Shown: positions 49,420 through 56,634, counted from the first letter of the stretch. The stretch: 56,634 nt of DNA from JBFEYJ01 sp041563315 (GCA_041563315.1 JBFFNE010000011.1:1-56634); one strand, 5' to 3'. Notes: generated by a model not told the origin, from the sequence alone. Made by a program: numbers and translations.

Positions 49420-51129
49420 ATGAGTATTTCGCGTCGAGAGTTTCTGCAGGTACTAGCCGCTGCGGCGGCGGCCGGTTTTGCTATGCCCGGTATGGCGGCG
49501 TCTGGCGGACGCGATCCGTATGATGTACCACGCTTTGGCAACGTCTCGTTCCTCCACTTCACCGACTGCCATGCCCAGCTGCTGCCGGTGTGGTTCCGAG
49601 AGCCGAATATCAATCTCGGCATTGCCGGCATGCATGGTCAGGCACCGCACCTGGTCGGTGAGCATTTTCTCAAGCAGTATGGCATTCGCCCCGGCACCAT
49701 GGAGGCGCACGCTTTCACTTATCTGAATTTCACCGAAGCAGCGCAGCGTTTTGGCAAGGTCGGCGGCTTTGCTCATCTCTCCACCCTGGTCAAGCGCCTG
49801 CGTGCCTCGCGCCCGGACGCACTGCTGCTCGACGGCGGTGATACCTGGCAGGGTTCTGCCACATCGCTTTGGACCAATGCCCAGGACATGGTCGATGCGC
49901 AGAAGCTGCTCGGCGTGGATATCATGACCCCACACTGGGAGATGACCTTCGGCGCAGAGCGGGTGCAGGAGATCATCGACAACGACTTCGAGGGCCATAT
50001 CGAGTTTCTGGCGCAGAACGTGGTTGACAAGGAATGGGAGGAACGTGTGTTCAAGCCCTACACCCTGCGCGAGATGAACGGTGTCCCGGTGGCGGTCATC
50101 GGCCAGGCCTTCCCCTACACCCCGATCGCCAACCCTGGTTATATGGTGCCGGACTGGAGCTTCGGTATTCGTGACGAGGCGATGCAGGAGGCGGTGAACG
50201 AGGCCCGAGCAGAGGGGGCGCAAGTGGTCGTGGTTCTCTCTCATAACGGTATGGATGTGGACTTGAAGATGGCAAGCCGTGTCAGCGGTATCGATGCCAT
50301 CATGGGCGGCCATACCCACGATGCCATCCCCGATGCCGTCAAGGTGAAGACGCCAACAGGCGGCACTACGTTGGTGATCAATTCCGGTTCCAACGGCAAG
50401 TTCCTCAGCGTACTCGACTTCGATGTGCGCGGCGGCAAGGTGCGTGACTTCCACTACAAACTGCTGCCGGTCTTCGCTGACCTGTTGCCAGCCGATGCGA
50501 GGATGCAAAAGCACATTGAGGCGGTGCGCGCACCGTATCTCGACAAGCTTAACGAGGAGCTGGCGGTGAGCGATGACTTGCTCTACCGTCGTGGCAATTT
50601 CAACGGCACCTTCGACCAGCTCATCACCGATGCGCTGATGGATACCCAGGATGCGGAAATCGCCTTCTCACCAGGATTCCGTTGGGGGGTGAGCGTACTT
50701 CCGGGCCAGCCAATCACTTTCGATCACGTGATGACCCAGACAGCCATTACCTACCCGACGGTGACTCGCAACCAGTTCACCGGTGAGCGTATCAAGACCA
50801 TTCTCGAGGACGTGGCGGACAATCTCTTCAACGCTGACCCTTACTACCAGCAGGGCGGGGACATGGTGCGGGTCGGCGGGCTCAAGTACACCATTGAACC
50901 GGAGCAAGTGATGGGCAAGCGCATCAGTAATATGGAACTCAACGGTAAACCGCTGCAGGCCAGCAAGGAGTATGTCGTGGCCGGCTGGGCCAGTGTCGCC
51001 GAGCCCATCGACGGAACTCCTGTGTGGGATGCAGTGACTACCTATTTGCGCGAGAAGAAGGTCGTCAGGGTCAGTAACACCGATAACGTTCGTCTCAAAC
51101 TCTCGCGCGGCAACCCCGGTCACGCATAA
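49420..51129 (+). CDS. soxB: Thiosulfohydrolase SoxB
   Basis: The 569-residue dimanganese enzyme of the Sox thiosulfate-oxidising complex, which hydrolyses the sulfonate from the carrier SoxYZ in the periplasm. A Tat signal is clear (SRREFLQVLAAAAAAGFAM). The 5'-nucleotidase-type metal motifs are HFTDCHAQLLPV, DGGDTWQGS and MGGHTHD, followed by the C-terminal domain (SDDLLYRRGNFNGTFDQLITDAL). ATG 49420 follows AGAGGAGTGAGG. The other sox genes (XYZA) are not in the window, so soxB is a separate unit, as in many sulfur-oxidising gammaproteobacteria. A strong terminator follows. Confidence 0.96.
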   Translation: MSISRREFLQVLAAAAAAGFAMPGMAASGGRDPYDVPRFGNVSFLHFTDCHAQLLPVWFREPNINLGIAGMHGQAPHLVGEHFLKQYGIRPGTMEAHAFTYLNFTEAAQRFGKVGGFAHLSTLVKRLRASRPDALLLDGGDTWQGSATSLWTNAQDMVDAQKLLGVDIMTPHWEMTFGAERVQEIIDNDFEGHIEFLAQNVVDKEWEERVFKPYTLREMNGVPVAVIGQAFPYTPIANPGYMVPDWSFGIRDEAMQEAVNEARAEGAQVVVVLSHNGMDVDLKMASRVSGIDAIMGGHTHDAIPDAVKVKTPTGGTTLVINSGSNGKFLSVLDFDVRGGKVRDFHYKLLPVFADLLPADARMQKHIEAVRAPYLDKLNEELAVSDDLLYRRGNFNGTFDQLITDALMDTQDAEIAFSPGFRWGVSVLPGQPITFDHVMTQTAITYPTVTRNQFTGERIKTILEDVADNLFNADPYYQQGGDMVRVGGLKYTIEPEQVMGKRISNMELNGKPLQASKEYVVAGWASVAEPIDGTPVWDAVTTYLREKKVVRVSNTDNVRLKLSRGNPGHA

Positions 51130-51159
51130 CGGTTTCTTTTGTGGTAGCACTCCCTTGGT

Positions 51160-51195
51160 GGCCCGGCCCGTGTGCGGTGACCGGGCCTCTTTTTT
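51160..51195 (+). terminator. Rho-independent terminator of soxB
   Basis: GGCCCGG, a 14-base loop, CCGGGCC, then TCTTTTTT, 31 bases beyond the soxB stop. Confidence 0.85.
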
Positions 51196-51316
51196 ATCTG
51201 TCACGGCGACAGGCGAGGGGGAAATGCCTGCTAATATTTGGCATATTACCAATAGTGTGTCAGCCTGCTTTCAACACACCACTGTTTCTCGTCGTTGTTC
51301 ATGAAAAGGAAGAGTG

Positions 51317-51631
51317 ATGACAAAACGCTACTATGTCTTCCGCCTGCTCGATCAGAAAGATGGGGATTGTATTCTGCAGGGGCTGGTAGAACTGCCTGAG
51401 CAGAGTGATGGTCAATCGTTGAACGAAAGTGATGCCCGCTCCATGGTGGCCGATGCGGCGATTCGCCGCATGATTCGCTCCAGCTCCCGCCCCTTGCACT
51501 CGCGGATCCAGTTTTGTGAAATTTCAGGGCTCGAGGATGAGCGCCTGATCGGCGAGGCGGAGGCGTTCACCTTTGACTGGGCGCGCTGCGAGTTGGATGA
51601 GCTGGAGTTGAAGCTGGGGGAGGAGGAGTGA
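51317..51631 (+). CDS. Hypothetical small soluble protein
   Basis: A 104-residue acidic protein (MTKRYYVFRLLDQKDGDCIL to LELKLGEEE) with no signal peptide or membrane segment. I recognise no family. The start is supported by AAAAGGAAGAG. A middle basic helix (AAIRRMIRSSSRPLHSRIQF) separates two acidic parts. It lies between soxB and the ABC exporter on the same strand, but terminators and the palindrome at 51688 suggest separate transcription. Confidence 0.6.
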   Translation: MTKRYYVFRLLDQKDGDCILQGLVELPEQSDGQSLNESDARSMVADAAIRRMIRSSSRPLHSRIQFCEISGLEDERLIGEAEAFTFDWARCELDELELKLGEEE

Positions 51632-51685
51632 GTAACTCCTCGGTGTCAGTCTATCCGGTGGCGGCGGAATAATGCTATCCCTATA

Positions 51686-51734
51686 TATTAGGGTTTTCCC
51701 CAATATTCAGGGCGGCGATTTGCCATCATAATCT
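51686..51734 (+). promoter_or_regulatory. Second copy of the soxB-type palindrome with the same -10-like octamer
   Basis: TATTAGGGTTTTCCC (51686-51700) is the exact reverse complement of the core found upstream of soxB. CATAATCT (51727-51734) follows. The palindrome centre would be near -45, about two helical turns closer than at soxB. It faces the ABC exporter, whose start is about 320 bases further on. Confidence 0.5.
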
Positions 51735-51770
51735 CACCTACTGGTAGACATGACTCCCCCCAGAGTTTTC

Positions 51771-51926
51771 ATGTTTACCAATCCGGCTACGGCAGAACAC
51801 TGGCTGCAATGTTGCCGGTGGGTATTCCCATTTTCATGTGGTAGCAACAACGTAAAGGTCACTCTTTACGATTTTTCCCCGTTATTTTCGGTATGGATTG
51901 CCGACCAGGGAACCCTCCATTATTGA
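51771..51926 (+). CDS. Possible 51-residue small protein downstream of the palindrome
   Basis: An open frame from ATG 51771 to TGA 51924-51926 encodes MFTNPATAEHWLQCCRWVFP and a further 31 residues ending DQGTLHY. No convincing ribosome site is present and I know no homologue. It lies in what would be the leader of the ABC exporter message. It may be a regulatory leader peptide or chance. The rest of the 51632-52055 spacer shows no other gene. Confidence 0.2.
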   Translation: MFTNPATAEHWLQCCRWVFPFSCGSNNVKVTLYDFSPLFSVWIADQGTLHY

Positions 51927-52055
51927 CAGGCAACGGACTGCCGCCATTTTTTCCGTATCGCACCGTATGTTCCCTTTTCTGCTCTGAGCCGCAGCCATGG
52001 CTCTGCTATGATGGTCGCTATCTATTTCCCCGATGTGATATCAACGCAGGACGTT

Positions 52056-53852
52056 ATGCAAACTGAGCTCTTTACCGGCTACACCTGGAGCCATATCTGG
52101 CAGATCGTGCTGCAACACCGCCGCGAGTTGGTGCTGGCACATGTGGTCGCGTTTCTCGGTGCACTGGCGGCTGTGCCGATCCCGCTGCTGATGCCGTTGC
52201 TGGTTGATGAGGTCTTGCTGGAACAACCGGCGCAGCTGGTTGGGACAATGCAGACGCTGTTTCCTGCAGGCTGGCAAGGTCCGATCCTCTACATCGTTGC
52301 GGTATTGCTGCTGACCGTGGTATTGCGCCTTGCCGCATTGGGACTGGCTGTCTGGCAGAATCGTCAGTTTACCCTGATAGCCAAGGATGTGACCTACCAC
52401 ATGCGCAGCCAGATGCTCTCGCGTTTGCAGTCCATTTCGATGAAGGAGTACGAAACCCTTGGCAGTGGGGCGGTGGCCTCACACTTTGTGACCGATCTGA
52501 ATGCCGTTGACGAGTTTATTGGCTCCTCGGTAAGCAAGACCCTGATCGCGCTCTTAAGTCTTATTGGTGTCAGTGTCATCCTGTTGTGGATGCACTGGCA
52601 ACTGGCACTGTTCATTCTCTTCATGAACCCGGTGGTGATCTATTTCACCGTGATTTTTGGCAAGCGGGTCAAGGAGCTCAAACGGCGTGAGAACAGCGCT
52701 TTTGAGCTGTTCCAGCAGTCGTTAACCGAAACTCTCGATGCTATCCAGCAGGTGCGCGCCACGAATCGTGAGGGCCACTACCTGGCCAAGGTGAAGGACC
52801 GGGCCGCCGCAATCAAGGCCACCTCAGCCACCTATGCCTGGCGCAGTGAAGCGGCGGGGCGTTTCTCCTTCGGTATCTTTCTTTTCGGGGTCGACAGTTT
52901 CCGCGCCCTGAGCATGCTGATGGTGGTTTTCTCCGATCTCAGCGTCGGTCAGATGATGGCGGTGTTCGGTTACCTCTGGTTCATGATGTCACCGGTACAG
53001 GATATGTTGAATGTACAATACGCCTATTACGGCGCCAAGGCGGCGCTGGCGCGCATCAACCGCCTGGTCTCGCTGCACGCAGAGCCGCAATACCCCCATC
53101 TGGCGGATCCCTTTGCCGGAAAATCCACGGTAGGTCTGGCCGTACGCGACCTGCATTTTCGCTATAGCGAGGGGGCCGACTGGGTATTGCACGATGTGAA
53201 TCTGAGTATCGCCCCTGGCGAGAAGGTCGCGTTAGTGGGGGCCAGTGGTGGAGGTAAATCGACACTGGTGATGTTGATCCTCGGCCTCTATCCGCCCAGC
53301 CACGGGCGAGTGCTGTTCGATGATGAACCGGTGGAGTGTGTCGGCCTGGATGTGGTGCGCGATAACGTAGCAGTGGTGCTGCAACATCCCGCCATGTTCA
53401 GCGACACCGTTCGAGCCAACCTTACAATGGGGAGAGAGTACGACGATAGCAGTTTGTGGCAGGCGCTGGAAGTAGCCCAGCTCAGACAGACCGTAGAGGA
53501 GCTGCCGCAAGGGCTGAATACGGTCATTGGCCGTCAGGGGATCCGCCTCTCCGGTGGCCAGCGCCAGCGTCTCGCTGTAGCGCGCATGGTGCTAGCTGAT
53601 CCCAAGGTGGTGATCCTCGATGAGGCCACCTCCGCCCTGGATGCAGAGACCGAGGCCAACCTGCACCGTGCCCTGCGCGAGTTTCTCCAGGGGCGCACCA
53701 CGCTGATCATTGCTCACCGACTCAGTGCGGTGAAGCAGGCTGACCGCGCATACGTTTTCGATGACGGCCATATCATCGAGGAGGGAAGCCACGAAGAGCT
53801 GCTCCGGCAGGGTGGACTCTACCGAAGGCTCTACGGTCAGTTACAACATTAA
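52056..53852 (+). CDS. ABC exporter, fused membrane and ATPase domains
   Basis: A type IV (MsbA/LapB-like) half transporter of about 598 residues. Six membrane helices occupy about 25-310, and the ATPase domain begins near 345 with Walker A GASGGGKST, signature LSGGQRQRLAV, Walker B VVILDEATSALD and H-loop IIAHRL. It would work as a homodimer to export a lipid, peptide or drug; the substrate is not readable. The ATG at 52056 begins MQTELFTGYTWSHIW; in-frame upstream starts exist from 52008. There is no partner gene in the same operon. Confidence 0.88.
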   Translation: MQTELFTGYTWSHIWQIVLQHRRELVLAHVVAFLGALAAVPIPLLMPLLVDEVLLEQPAQLVGTMQTLFPAGWQGPILYIVAVLLLTVVLRLAALGLAVWQNRQFTLIAKDVTYHMRSQMLSRLQSISMKEYETLGSGAVASHFVTDLNAVDEFIGSSVSKTLIALLSLIGVSVILLWMHWQLALFILFMNPVVIYFTVIFGKRVKELKRRENSAFELFQQSLTETLDAIQQVRATNREGHYLAKVKDRAAAIKATSATYAWRSEAAGRFSFGIFLFGVDSFRALSMLMVVFSDLSVGQMMAVFGYLWFMMSPVQDMLNVQYAYYGAKAALARINRLVSLHAEPQYPHLADPFAGKSTVGLAVRDLHFRYSEGADWVLHDVNLSIAPGEKVALVGASGGGKSTLVMLILGLYPPSHGRVLFDDEPVECVGLDVVRDNVAVVLQHPAMFSDTVRANLTMGREYDDSSLWQALEVAQLRQTVEELPQGLNTVIGRQGIRLSGGQRQRLAVARMVLADPKVVILDEATSALDAETEANLHRALREFLQGRTTLIIAHRLSAVKQADRAYVFDDGHIIEEGSHEELLRQGGLYRRLYGQLQH

Positions 53853-53866
53853 CGTTCTGATTTAAT

Positions 53867-53909
53867 GCCATAGTTGGCGGGCGAATAGTGCTATAGCGTC
53901 AACTATGGC
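53867..53909. repeat. 10-base inverted repeat upstream of the sigma-54 promoter
   Basis: GCCATAGTTG (53867-53876) and CAACTATGGC (53900-53909) are exact inverted repeats separated by 23 bases. They lie about 130 bases before the sigma-54 promoter, where an enhancer-binding activator would bind. They could also be part of the exporter's 3' end. Confidence 0.45.
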
Positions 53910-54019
53910 GTATCCGGGGTATGTCACCCGCTGTCAAATGGCCAACTACTCCTGTTATTAACGGCAAAAAAATCTTCAAAACAAGAAGTCAGCATATTCT
54001 TCTATTGTTGTATTTTTGC

Positions 54020-54034
54020 TGGCATGCACCTTGC
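54020..54034 (+). promoter_or_regulatory. Sigma-54-type promoter
   Basis: TGGCATGCACCTTGC carries the invariant GG at 54021-54022 and GC at 54033-54034 with exactly ten bases between; flanking bases (CTGGCA, TTGC) fit the RpoN consensus. The transcript would start near 54046 and run toward folD's 3' end. Confidence 0.6.
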
Positions 54035-54076
54035 GGTATGAATCGTTAAAGCCAACACCATGACGAGGTATAACTG

Positions 54077-54118
54077 ATGAAATTACTTTTCGTTCCATTT
54101 GCCGGATGTTGGGGCTGA
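54077..54118 (+). CDS. Possible 13-residue micropeptide MKLLFVPFAGCWG
   Basis: An ATG 8 bases after GACGAGG opens a 13-codon frame ended by TGA. It sits about 30 bases after the predicted start of the sigma-54 transcript, which makes translation plausible. It may instead be the remains of a gene whose body has been deleted, or the head of a small RNA. No homologue is known to me. Confidence 0.3.
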   Translation: MKLLFVPFAGCWG

Positions 54119-54197
54119 TGCAACCTCAGGGCACTCCTCGGAGAAGGCCCCGTCTCCGCGAGCAGGGCTGCGCCTGTTCCCAGGCGCTGTATTGCAC

Positions 54198-55049
54198 CTA
54201 ATCGCGCAGATCAGCCGAGTCCACCGTATTCTGCAGCAGGGTAGCTACGGTCATCGGGCCAACGCCGCCGGGAACGGGAGTGATCCAGCCGGCCTTTTCC
54301 TTGGCGCTGTCAAACTCTACATCTCCGACCAGTTGACCGCTTTCCAGGCGGTTGATACCTACATCGATCACGATAGCGCCGGGCTTTATCCAGTCACCTT
54401 TGACCATCTCAGGGCGACCGACACCCACCACCACCAGATCGGCGGCGTGTACCTTGGCCTCTAGCTCCCGGGTGCGGCTGTGGCAGACCGTTACCGTACA
54501 GCGTGCCATCAGCAACTCCAGCGCCATCGGCCGACCGACGATATTGGAGGCGCCCACCACGACGGCATCAAGACCGGCCAGCCCTACCCCGGTGCTCTCC
54601 AGCATGGTCATTATCCCGCGCGGGGTGCAGGGACGTAGTACCGGCATCTGAATGGTCAGGCGTCCGATATTATAAGGGTGGAAACCATCCACATCCTTGT
54701 CCGGGTGGATGCGTTCAATCACCGCCTCTTCATTGATATGAGCAGGCAGGGGGAGCTGCACCAGAATGCCATCGACCGTGGGGTCGGTATTGAGCTCATC
54801 GATGAGAGAGAGCAATTGCCCCTCACTGGTATCGCCAGGCAGGTCGTGGGCAATGGAGAGAATACCGCACTCTTTACAGCCTCTACGCTTGCTGCCGACA
54901 TAGACCTGAGAGGCCGGATTATCACCGACCAGGATCACGGCCAGTCCGGGGGCGCGCTTGCCGGCGGCAATGCGCCGTTCCACCCGCTGTTTAAGTTCCT
55001 GGCGAACCTGTGCCGCGATAGCCTTGCCGTCGATGATCTGTGCGCTCAT
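54198..55049 (-). CDS. folD: Bifunctional methylene-tetrahydrofolate dehydrogenase/cyclohydrolase FolD
   Basis: Interconverts 5,10-methylene-THF, methenyl-THF and 10-formyl-THF. The N-terminal catalytic part shows VGDNPASQVYVGSKRRGCKECG with the active Lys, QLPLPAHINEEAVIERI and PDKDVDGFHPYNIG; the Rossmann domain shows VVVGASNIVGRPMALEL and the end PVPGGVGPMTVATLLQNT. It is 283 residues, typical length. The tRNA operon lies upstream, divergent. Confidence 0.97.
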   Translation of the reverse strand: MSAQIIDGKAIAAQVRQELKQRVERRIAAGKRAPGLAVILVGDNPASQVYVGSKRRGCKECGILSIAHDLPGDTSEGQLLSLIDELNTDPTVDGILVQLPLPAHINEEAVIERIHPDKDVDGFHPYNIGRLTIQMPVLRPCTPRGIMTMLESTGVGLAGLDAVVVGASNIVGRPMALELLMARCTVTVCHSRTRELEAKVHAADLVVVGVGRPEMVKGDWIKPGAIVIDVGINRLESGQLVGDVEFDSAKEKAGWITPVPGGVGPMTVATLLQNTVDSADLRD

Positions 55050-55169
55050 GGAAAAACCGTTACCTGCTCGATTTGTGGGGGCGTTATCTTCTCATGGCCA
55101 CTGCAGCAAGCCAAGTTTGCCGTAGCCGCATTCGCCATAAAATAGGACTAGAATTTTCACCCGGGGGAG

Positions 55170-55198
55170 TTGACCGAAGCCAGAACGCCCGGTAGTAT
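55170..55198 (+). promoter_or_regulatory. Promoter of the tRNA operon
   Basis: TTGACC (55170-55175), a 17-base spacer, then TAGTAT (55193-55198) and a GC-rich discriminator, about 50 bases before tRNA-Pro. This is the usual form of a stable-RNA promoter. Confidence 0.6.
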
Positions 55199-55250
55199 TG
55201 CCGTCTTCGCGCGTACGGGCCTTCCTGAACTCAGGTTTTCCCGGACAGCT

Positions 55251-55327
55251 CGGGGTATAGCGCAGTCTGGTAGCGCGCCTGCTTTGGGAGCAGGATGTCG
55301 GGAGTTCGAATCTCTCTACCCCGACCA
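55251..55327 (+). tRNA. tRNA-Pro (anticodon TGG)
   Basis: A 77-base cloverleaf: acceptor CGGGGTA pairs with TACCCCG, the anticodon loop is TTTGGGA with anticodon TGG between CCTGC and GCAGG, the T loop is GTTCGAATC, and the 3' end is ACCA, encoded. Confidence 0.96.
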
Positions 55328-55354
55328 ATTAAGTAGTATGCAGCTCGTAGTAAT

Positions 55355-55431
55355 GCGCCCGTAGCTCATCCGGATAGAGCATCGGCCTTCTAAGCCGAGG
55401 GTAGCAGGTTCGAGTCCTGCCGGGCGCGCCA
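55355..55431 (+). tRNA. tRNA-Arg (anticodon TCT)
   Basis: Acceptor GCGCCCG pairs with CGGGCGC, the anticodon loop is CTTCTAA with anticodon TCT between TCGGC and GCCGA, the T loop is GTTCGAGTC, and GCCA is encoded at the end. It is 27 bases after tRNA-Pro, in the same transcript. Confidence 0.96.
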
Positions 55432-55464
55432 TATAACGCGACCAGGCAGTAAGCAGTTTCAATG

Positions 55465-55541
55465 GTGGCTGTAGCTCAGTTGGTTAGAGTCCTGGATTGT
55501 GATTCCAGTTGTCGTGGGTTCGAGTCCCATCAGCCACCCCA
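55465..55541 (+). tRNA. tRNA-His (anticodon GTG)
   Basis: Acceptor GTGGCTG pairs with CAGCCAC, and an extra G at 55464 supplies the G-1 typical of tRNA-His, pairing with C73. The anticodon loop is TTGTGAT with GTG between CTGGA and TCCAG, and CCCA is encoded at the end. Last tRNA of the operon. Confidence 0.96.
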
Positions 55542-55563
55542 ACAAAATGCACGTAAGTGCATG

Positions 55564-55592
55564 AAAAGCCAGCAACTATTGCTGGCTTTTTT
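55564..55592 (+). terminator. Rho-independent terminator of the tRNA operon
   Basis: AAAAGCCAGCAA-CTA-TTGCTGGC followed by T6, 23 bases after tRNA-His. Confidence 0.9.
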
Positions 55593-55879
55593 GTTTCTGC
55601 CGTTACCTCAAAATCCACTGCGTTACCTCTATTTACCACCTTCAGTGCCGCAAAATTGCCGCAGGATTATTTTCGCCAAGTAGGCAACTACCTGAATTTC
55701 ATATTGGTTCTGCCGAATCCTCTTGTTCACATAGCTTTTGCCGACGCTGATACCTTTATGGGCAAAGCGCCGATTGAAAGCTGTTCGAAAGGGAGGGGCA
55801 CCCCGTGTGAGCCATCAACGCCTTCATGCGGATGATTTCCTTACATATCCATTCGGGTTTCTTGGCAAAACGGTGCATT
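55593..55879. other. Unassigned DNA between the tRNA operon and the RHS fragment
   Basis: No gene is recognised. The stretch is moderately AT-rich just after the tRNA terminator and leads into the RHS fragment. The 3' side of a tRNA-His gene is a frequent integration site, but I find no repeat of the tRNA end in the window. Confidence 0.4.
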
Positions 55880-56205
55880 TTCGGATCGGCTACGAGTACG
55901 ACTTCCAGCGGCTGGTGAAGATTGACTACCCCAACGGCGTGAACAACGACGTCACCTACGCCTATGGGACCGACACGTCCGAAAACCGAACCGCCGACCG
56001 TGTGTCGGGCGCATCATCCGGGTGGACCACGAGTCGGGCTATGAAGAGCGCTGGTACGGCAAGCTCGGCGAGACCGTGCAGGAGCGCAAATGGGTGCACC
56101 TGCCGGGCAGCCTGTGGCACTCGGGCCAGAAGCATAATCAGGGCACCACCCAGTACGAATTCGACACCTTCGGGCGGCTGCAGAGCATGGTCTTCCCCAG
56201 AAAAA
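55880..56205 (+). pseudogene. Frameshifted RHS/YD-repeat fragment
   Basis: One frame reads FRIGYEYDFQRLVKIDYPNG and VTYAYGTDTSENRTADRV; the continuation RIIRVDHESGYEERWYGKLG and QYEFDTFGRLQSMVFP lies in another frame, with the switch between about 55998 and 56011. The YEYD, WYGKLGE and EFDTFGRL phrases are typical YD repeats of RHS proteins. The gene lacks a start and is cut at the right near 56205 by sequence leading into a RAYT element. It is therefore a decayed piece. Confidence 0.75.
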
Positions 56206-56291
56206 ACCGGGTCAGAGAGCAATTGTTTCTAATATATTTGGAAGCTAATATACCCATTTATTTCAGTGCGTTACTCACACGGAGGTGACCA

Positions 56292-56634
56292 ATGCCGCGC
56301 AAACCCCGCTTTAATCTGCTGGGCGTTCCCCAGCATGTCATTCAACGTGGCAATAACCGAGAGCCATGCTTCTATGCAGAAGAGGATTATCGACGGTATC
56401 AGGACGACCTTCATGAGTCCGCCGTCAAATTCGGTTGTCGTATCCACGCCTATGTTTTGATGACTAACCATGTGCACCTGTTTATTACGCCAATGGTGGA
56501 GTATGGCGTGTCCCAGAGGATGCAGGCACTTGGTCGTCGATATGTTTACTATTTCAATAAAACCTATAAGCGAACGGGCTCCTTATGGGAAGGGCGGTAC
56601 AAGTCCAGCCTTGTTGACAGCGACCGCTATTTGC
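56292..56634 (+). CDS. REP-associated tyrosine transposase (RAYT), partial at window end
   Basis: 114 codons of a Y1/HUH-type transposase of the IS200-like RAYT family: start MPRKPRFNLLGVPQHVIQRGN, HUH motif TNHVHLFITP, then MQALGRRYVYYFNKTY and GSLWEGRYKSSLVDSDRYL at the window end; the remainder, where the family has its catalytic Tyr, is out of view. GGAGGTGACC precedes the ATG. Such enzymes are thought to spread REP hairpins, which are present in this window. GGGTCAGAGAGCAATTG (56211-56227) upstream looks like the element's left boundary and lies just after the broken RHS frame. Confidence 0.9.
   Translation, partial: MPRKPRFNLLGVPQHVIQRGNNREPCFYAEEDYRRYQDDLHESAVKFGCRIHAYVLMTNHVHLFITPMVEYGVSQRMQALGRRYVYYFNKTYKRTGSLWEGRYKSSLVDSDRYL

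Larger units (their letters stand above)
53853..54197. other. 345-base spacer with a palindrome, a sigma-54-type promoter and a micro-frame
   Basis: Between the exporter and the convergent folD lie a 10-base inverted repeat (53867-53909), a GG-N10-GC promoter (54020-54034), a 13-codon frame (54077-54118) and a GCGCCTG-TTCC-CAGGCGC hairpin (54170-54187). There is no ordinary gene. Confidence 0.6.

Noticed and set aside
49453..50514. A 353-codon minus-strand frame
   Set aside because: Antisense shadow of soxB.
51771..51926. PqqA-like precursor
   Set aside because: The VTLYDFSP segment faintly recalls the EVTxY core of PqqA, but the Glu-Tyr pair is not in place, the peptide is too long, and no pqq genes are nearby.
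54077..54240. Possible selenoprotein reading through the TGA after MKLLFVPFAGCWG
   Set aside because: The CWG-TGA-C context is suggestive of a redox motif, but the downstream frame has no protein-like character and the only nearby hairpin has a two-base loop unlike a bacterial SECIS.
55542..55880. Integrated element at the tRNA-His 3' end
   Set aside because: No integrase and no repeat of the tRNA end was found in the visible sequence.

Overview
The window is ordinary chromosomal DNA of a gammaproteobacterium that very probably oxidises reduced sulfur. The housekeeping genes (iscR-iscSUA-hscBA-fdx-iscX, rlmN-pilW-rodZ-ispG-hisS-yfgM-bamB-der, cmoAB, mltF, lpxH) and their order are gammaproteobacterial. 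A Tat-exported SoxB, a lipoprotein that looks like a SoxXA-binding protein and a TtrS/TtrR-type sensor pair point to thiosulfate or tetrathionate metabolism. Genus and species cannot be read from the sequence.

Layout. 1-600: AT-rich tail of an RHS/polymorphic-toxin-like gene, open at the window edge, then unassigned DNA. 601-2561 (minus): DUF502 and DUF2905 membrane proteins and suhB. 2684-20816 (plus): trmJ, cysE, the complete isc cluster with an extra NifS-type cysteine desulfurase, ndk, then rlmN to der. 21112-26077: a DUF2892 membrane protein, slyD-like FKBP, and a minus-strand operon TlpA / DUF4266 lipoprotein / DUF3570 barrel / ApbE, followed by an M23 peptidase and xseA. 27600-35070: SoxXA-binding-like lipoprotein, guaB, two small genes, cmoBA, nfo, guaA. 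35184-46351: DUF4399, a membrane protein, tadA, a GGDEF-EAL protein, a periplasmic MBL hydrolase, mltF, lpxH, two cyclophilins, cysS and a NERD-like membrane protein. 46348-53852: sensor kinase, response regulator, soxB, a small hypothetical gene and an ABC exporter. 54198-55592: folD and a tRNA-Pro/Arg/His operon with its own promoter and terminator. The right end holds a frameshifted RHS fragment interrupted by a REP-associated (RAYT) transposase gene that runs off the window.

How the genes work together. The isc block is a complete Fe-S assembly line with an IscR-type site ahead of iscR, and it is followed by Fe-S clients (rlmN, ispG). The soxB block pairs an enzyme of thiosulfate oxidation with a kinase whose periplasmic binding-protein domain could sense a sulfur oxyanion; an identical 15-base palindromic core lies upstream of soxB and again upstream of the ABC exporter. 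The most interesting candidate system is the TlpA-DUF4266-DUF3570-ApbE operon. Its predicted outer-membrane barrel carries a D-x-x-T-G-A-S sequence matching the flavinylation motif used by ApbE, and an 11-base-period direct repeat typical of OmpR-family regulators precedes the operon.

Repeats are frequent: REP-like hairpins (1632-1752, 11117-11170), two elements with CGCAAAGG inverted termini (16032-16188, 35955-36066), and a 41-42 base dispersed repeat (29729-29770 and 49193-49233). A sigma-54-type promoter near 54020 has no conventional gene after it.
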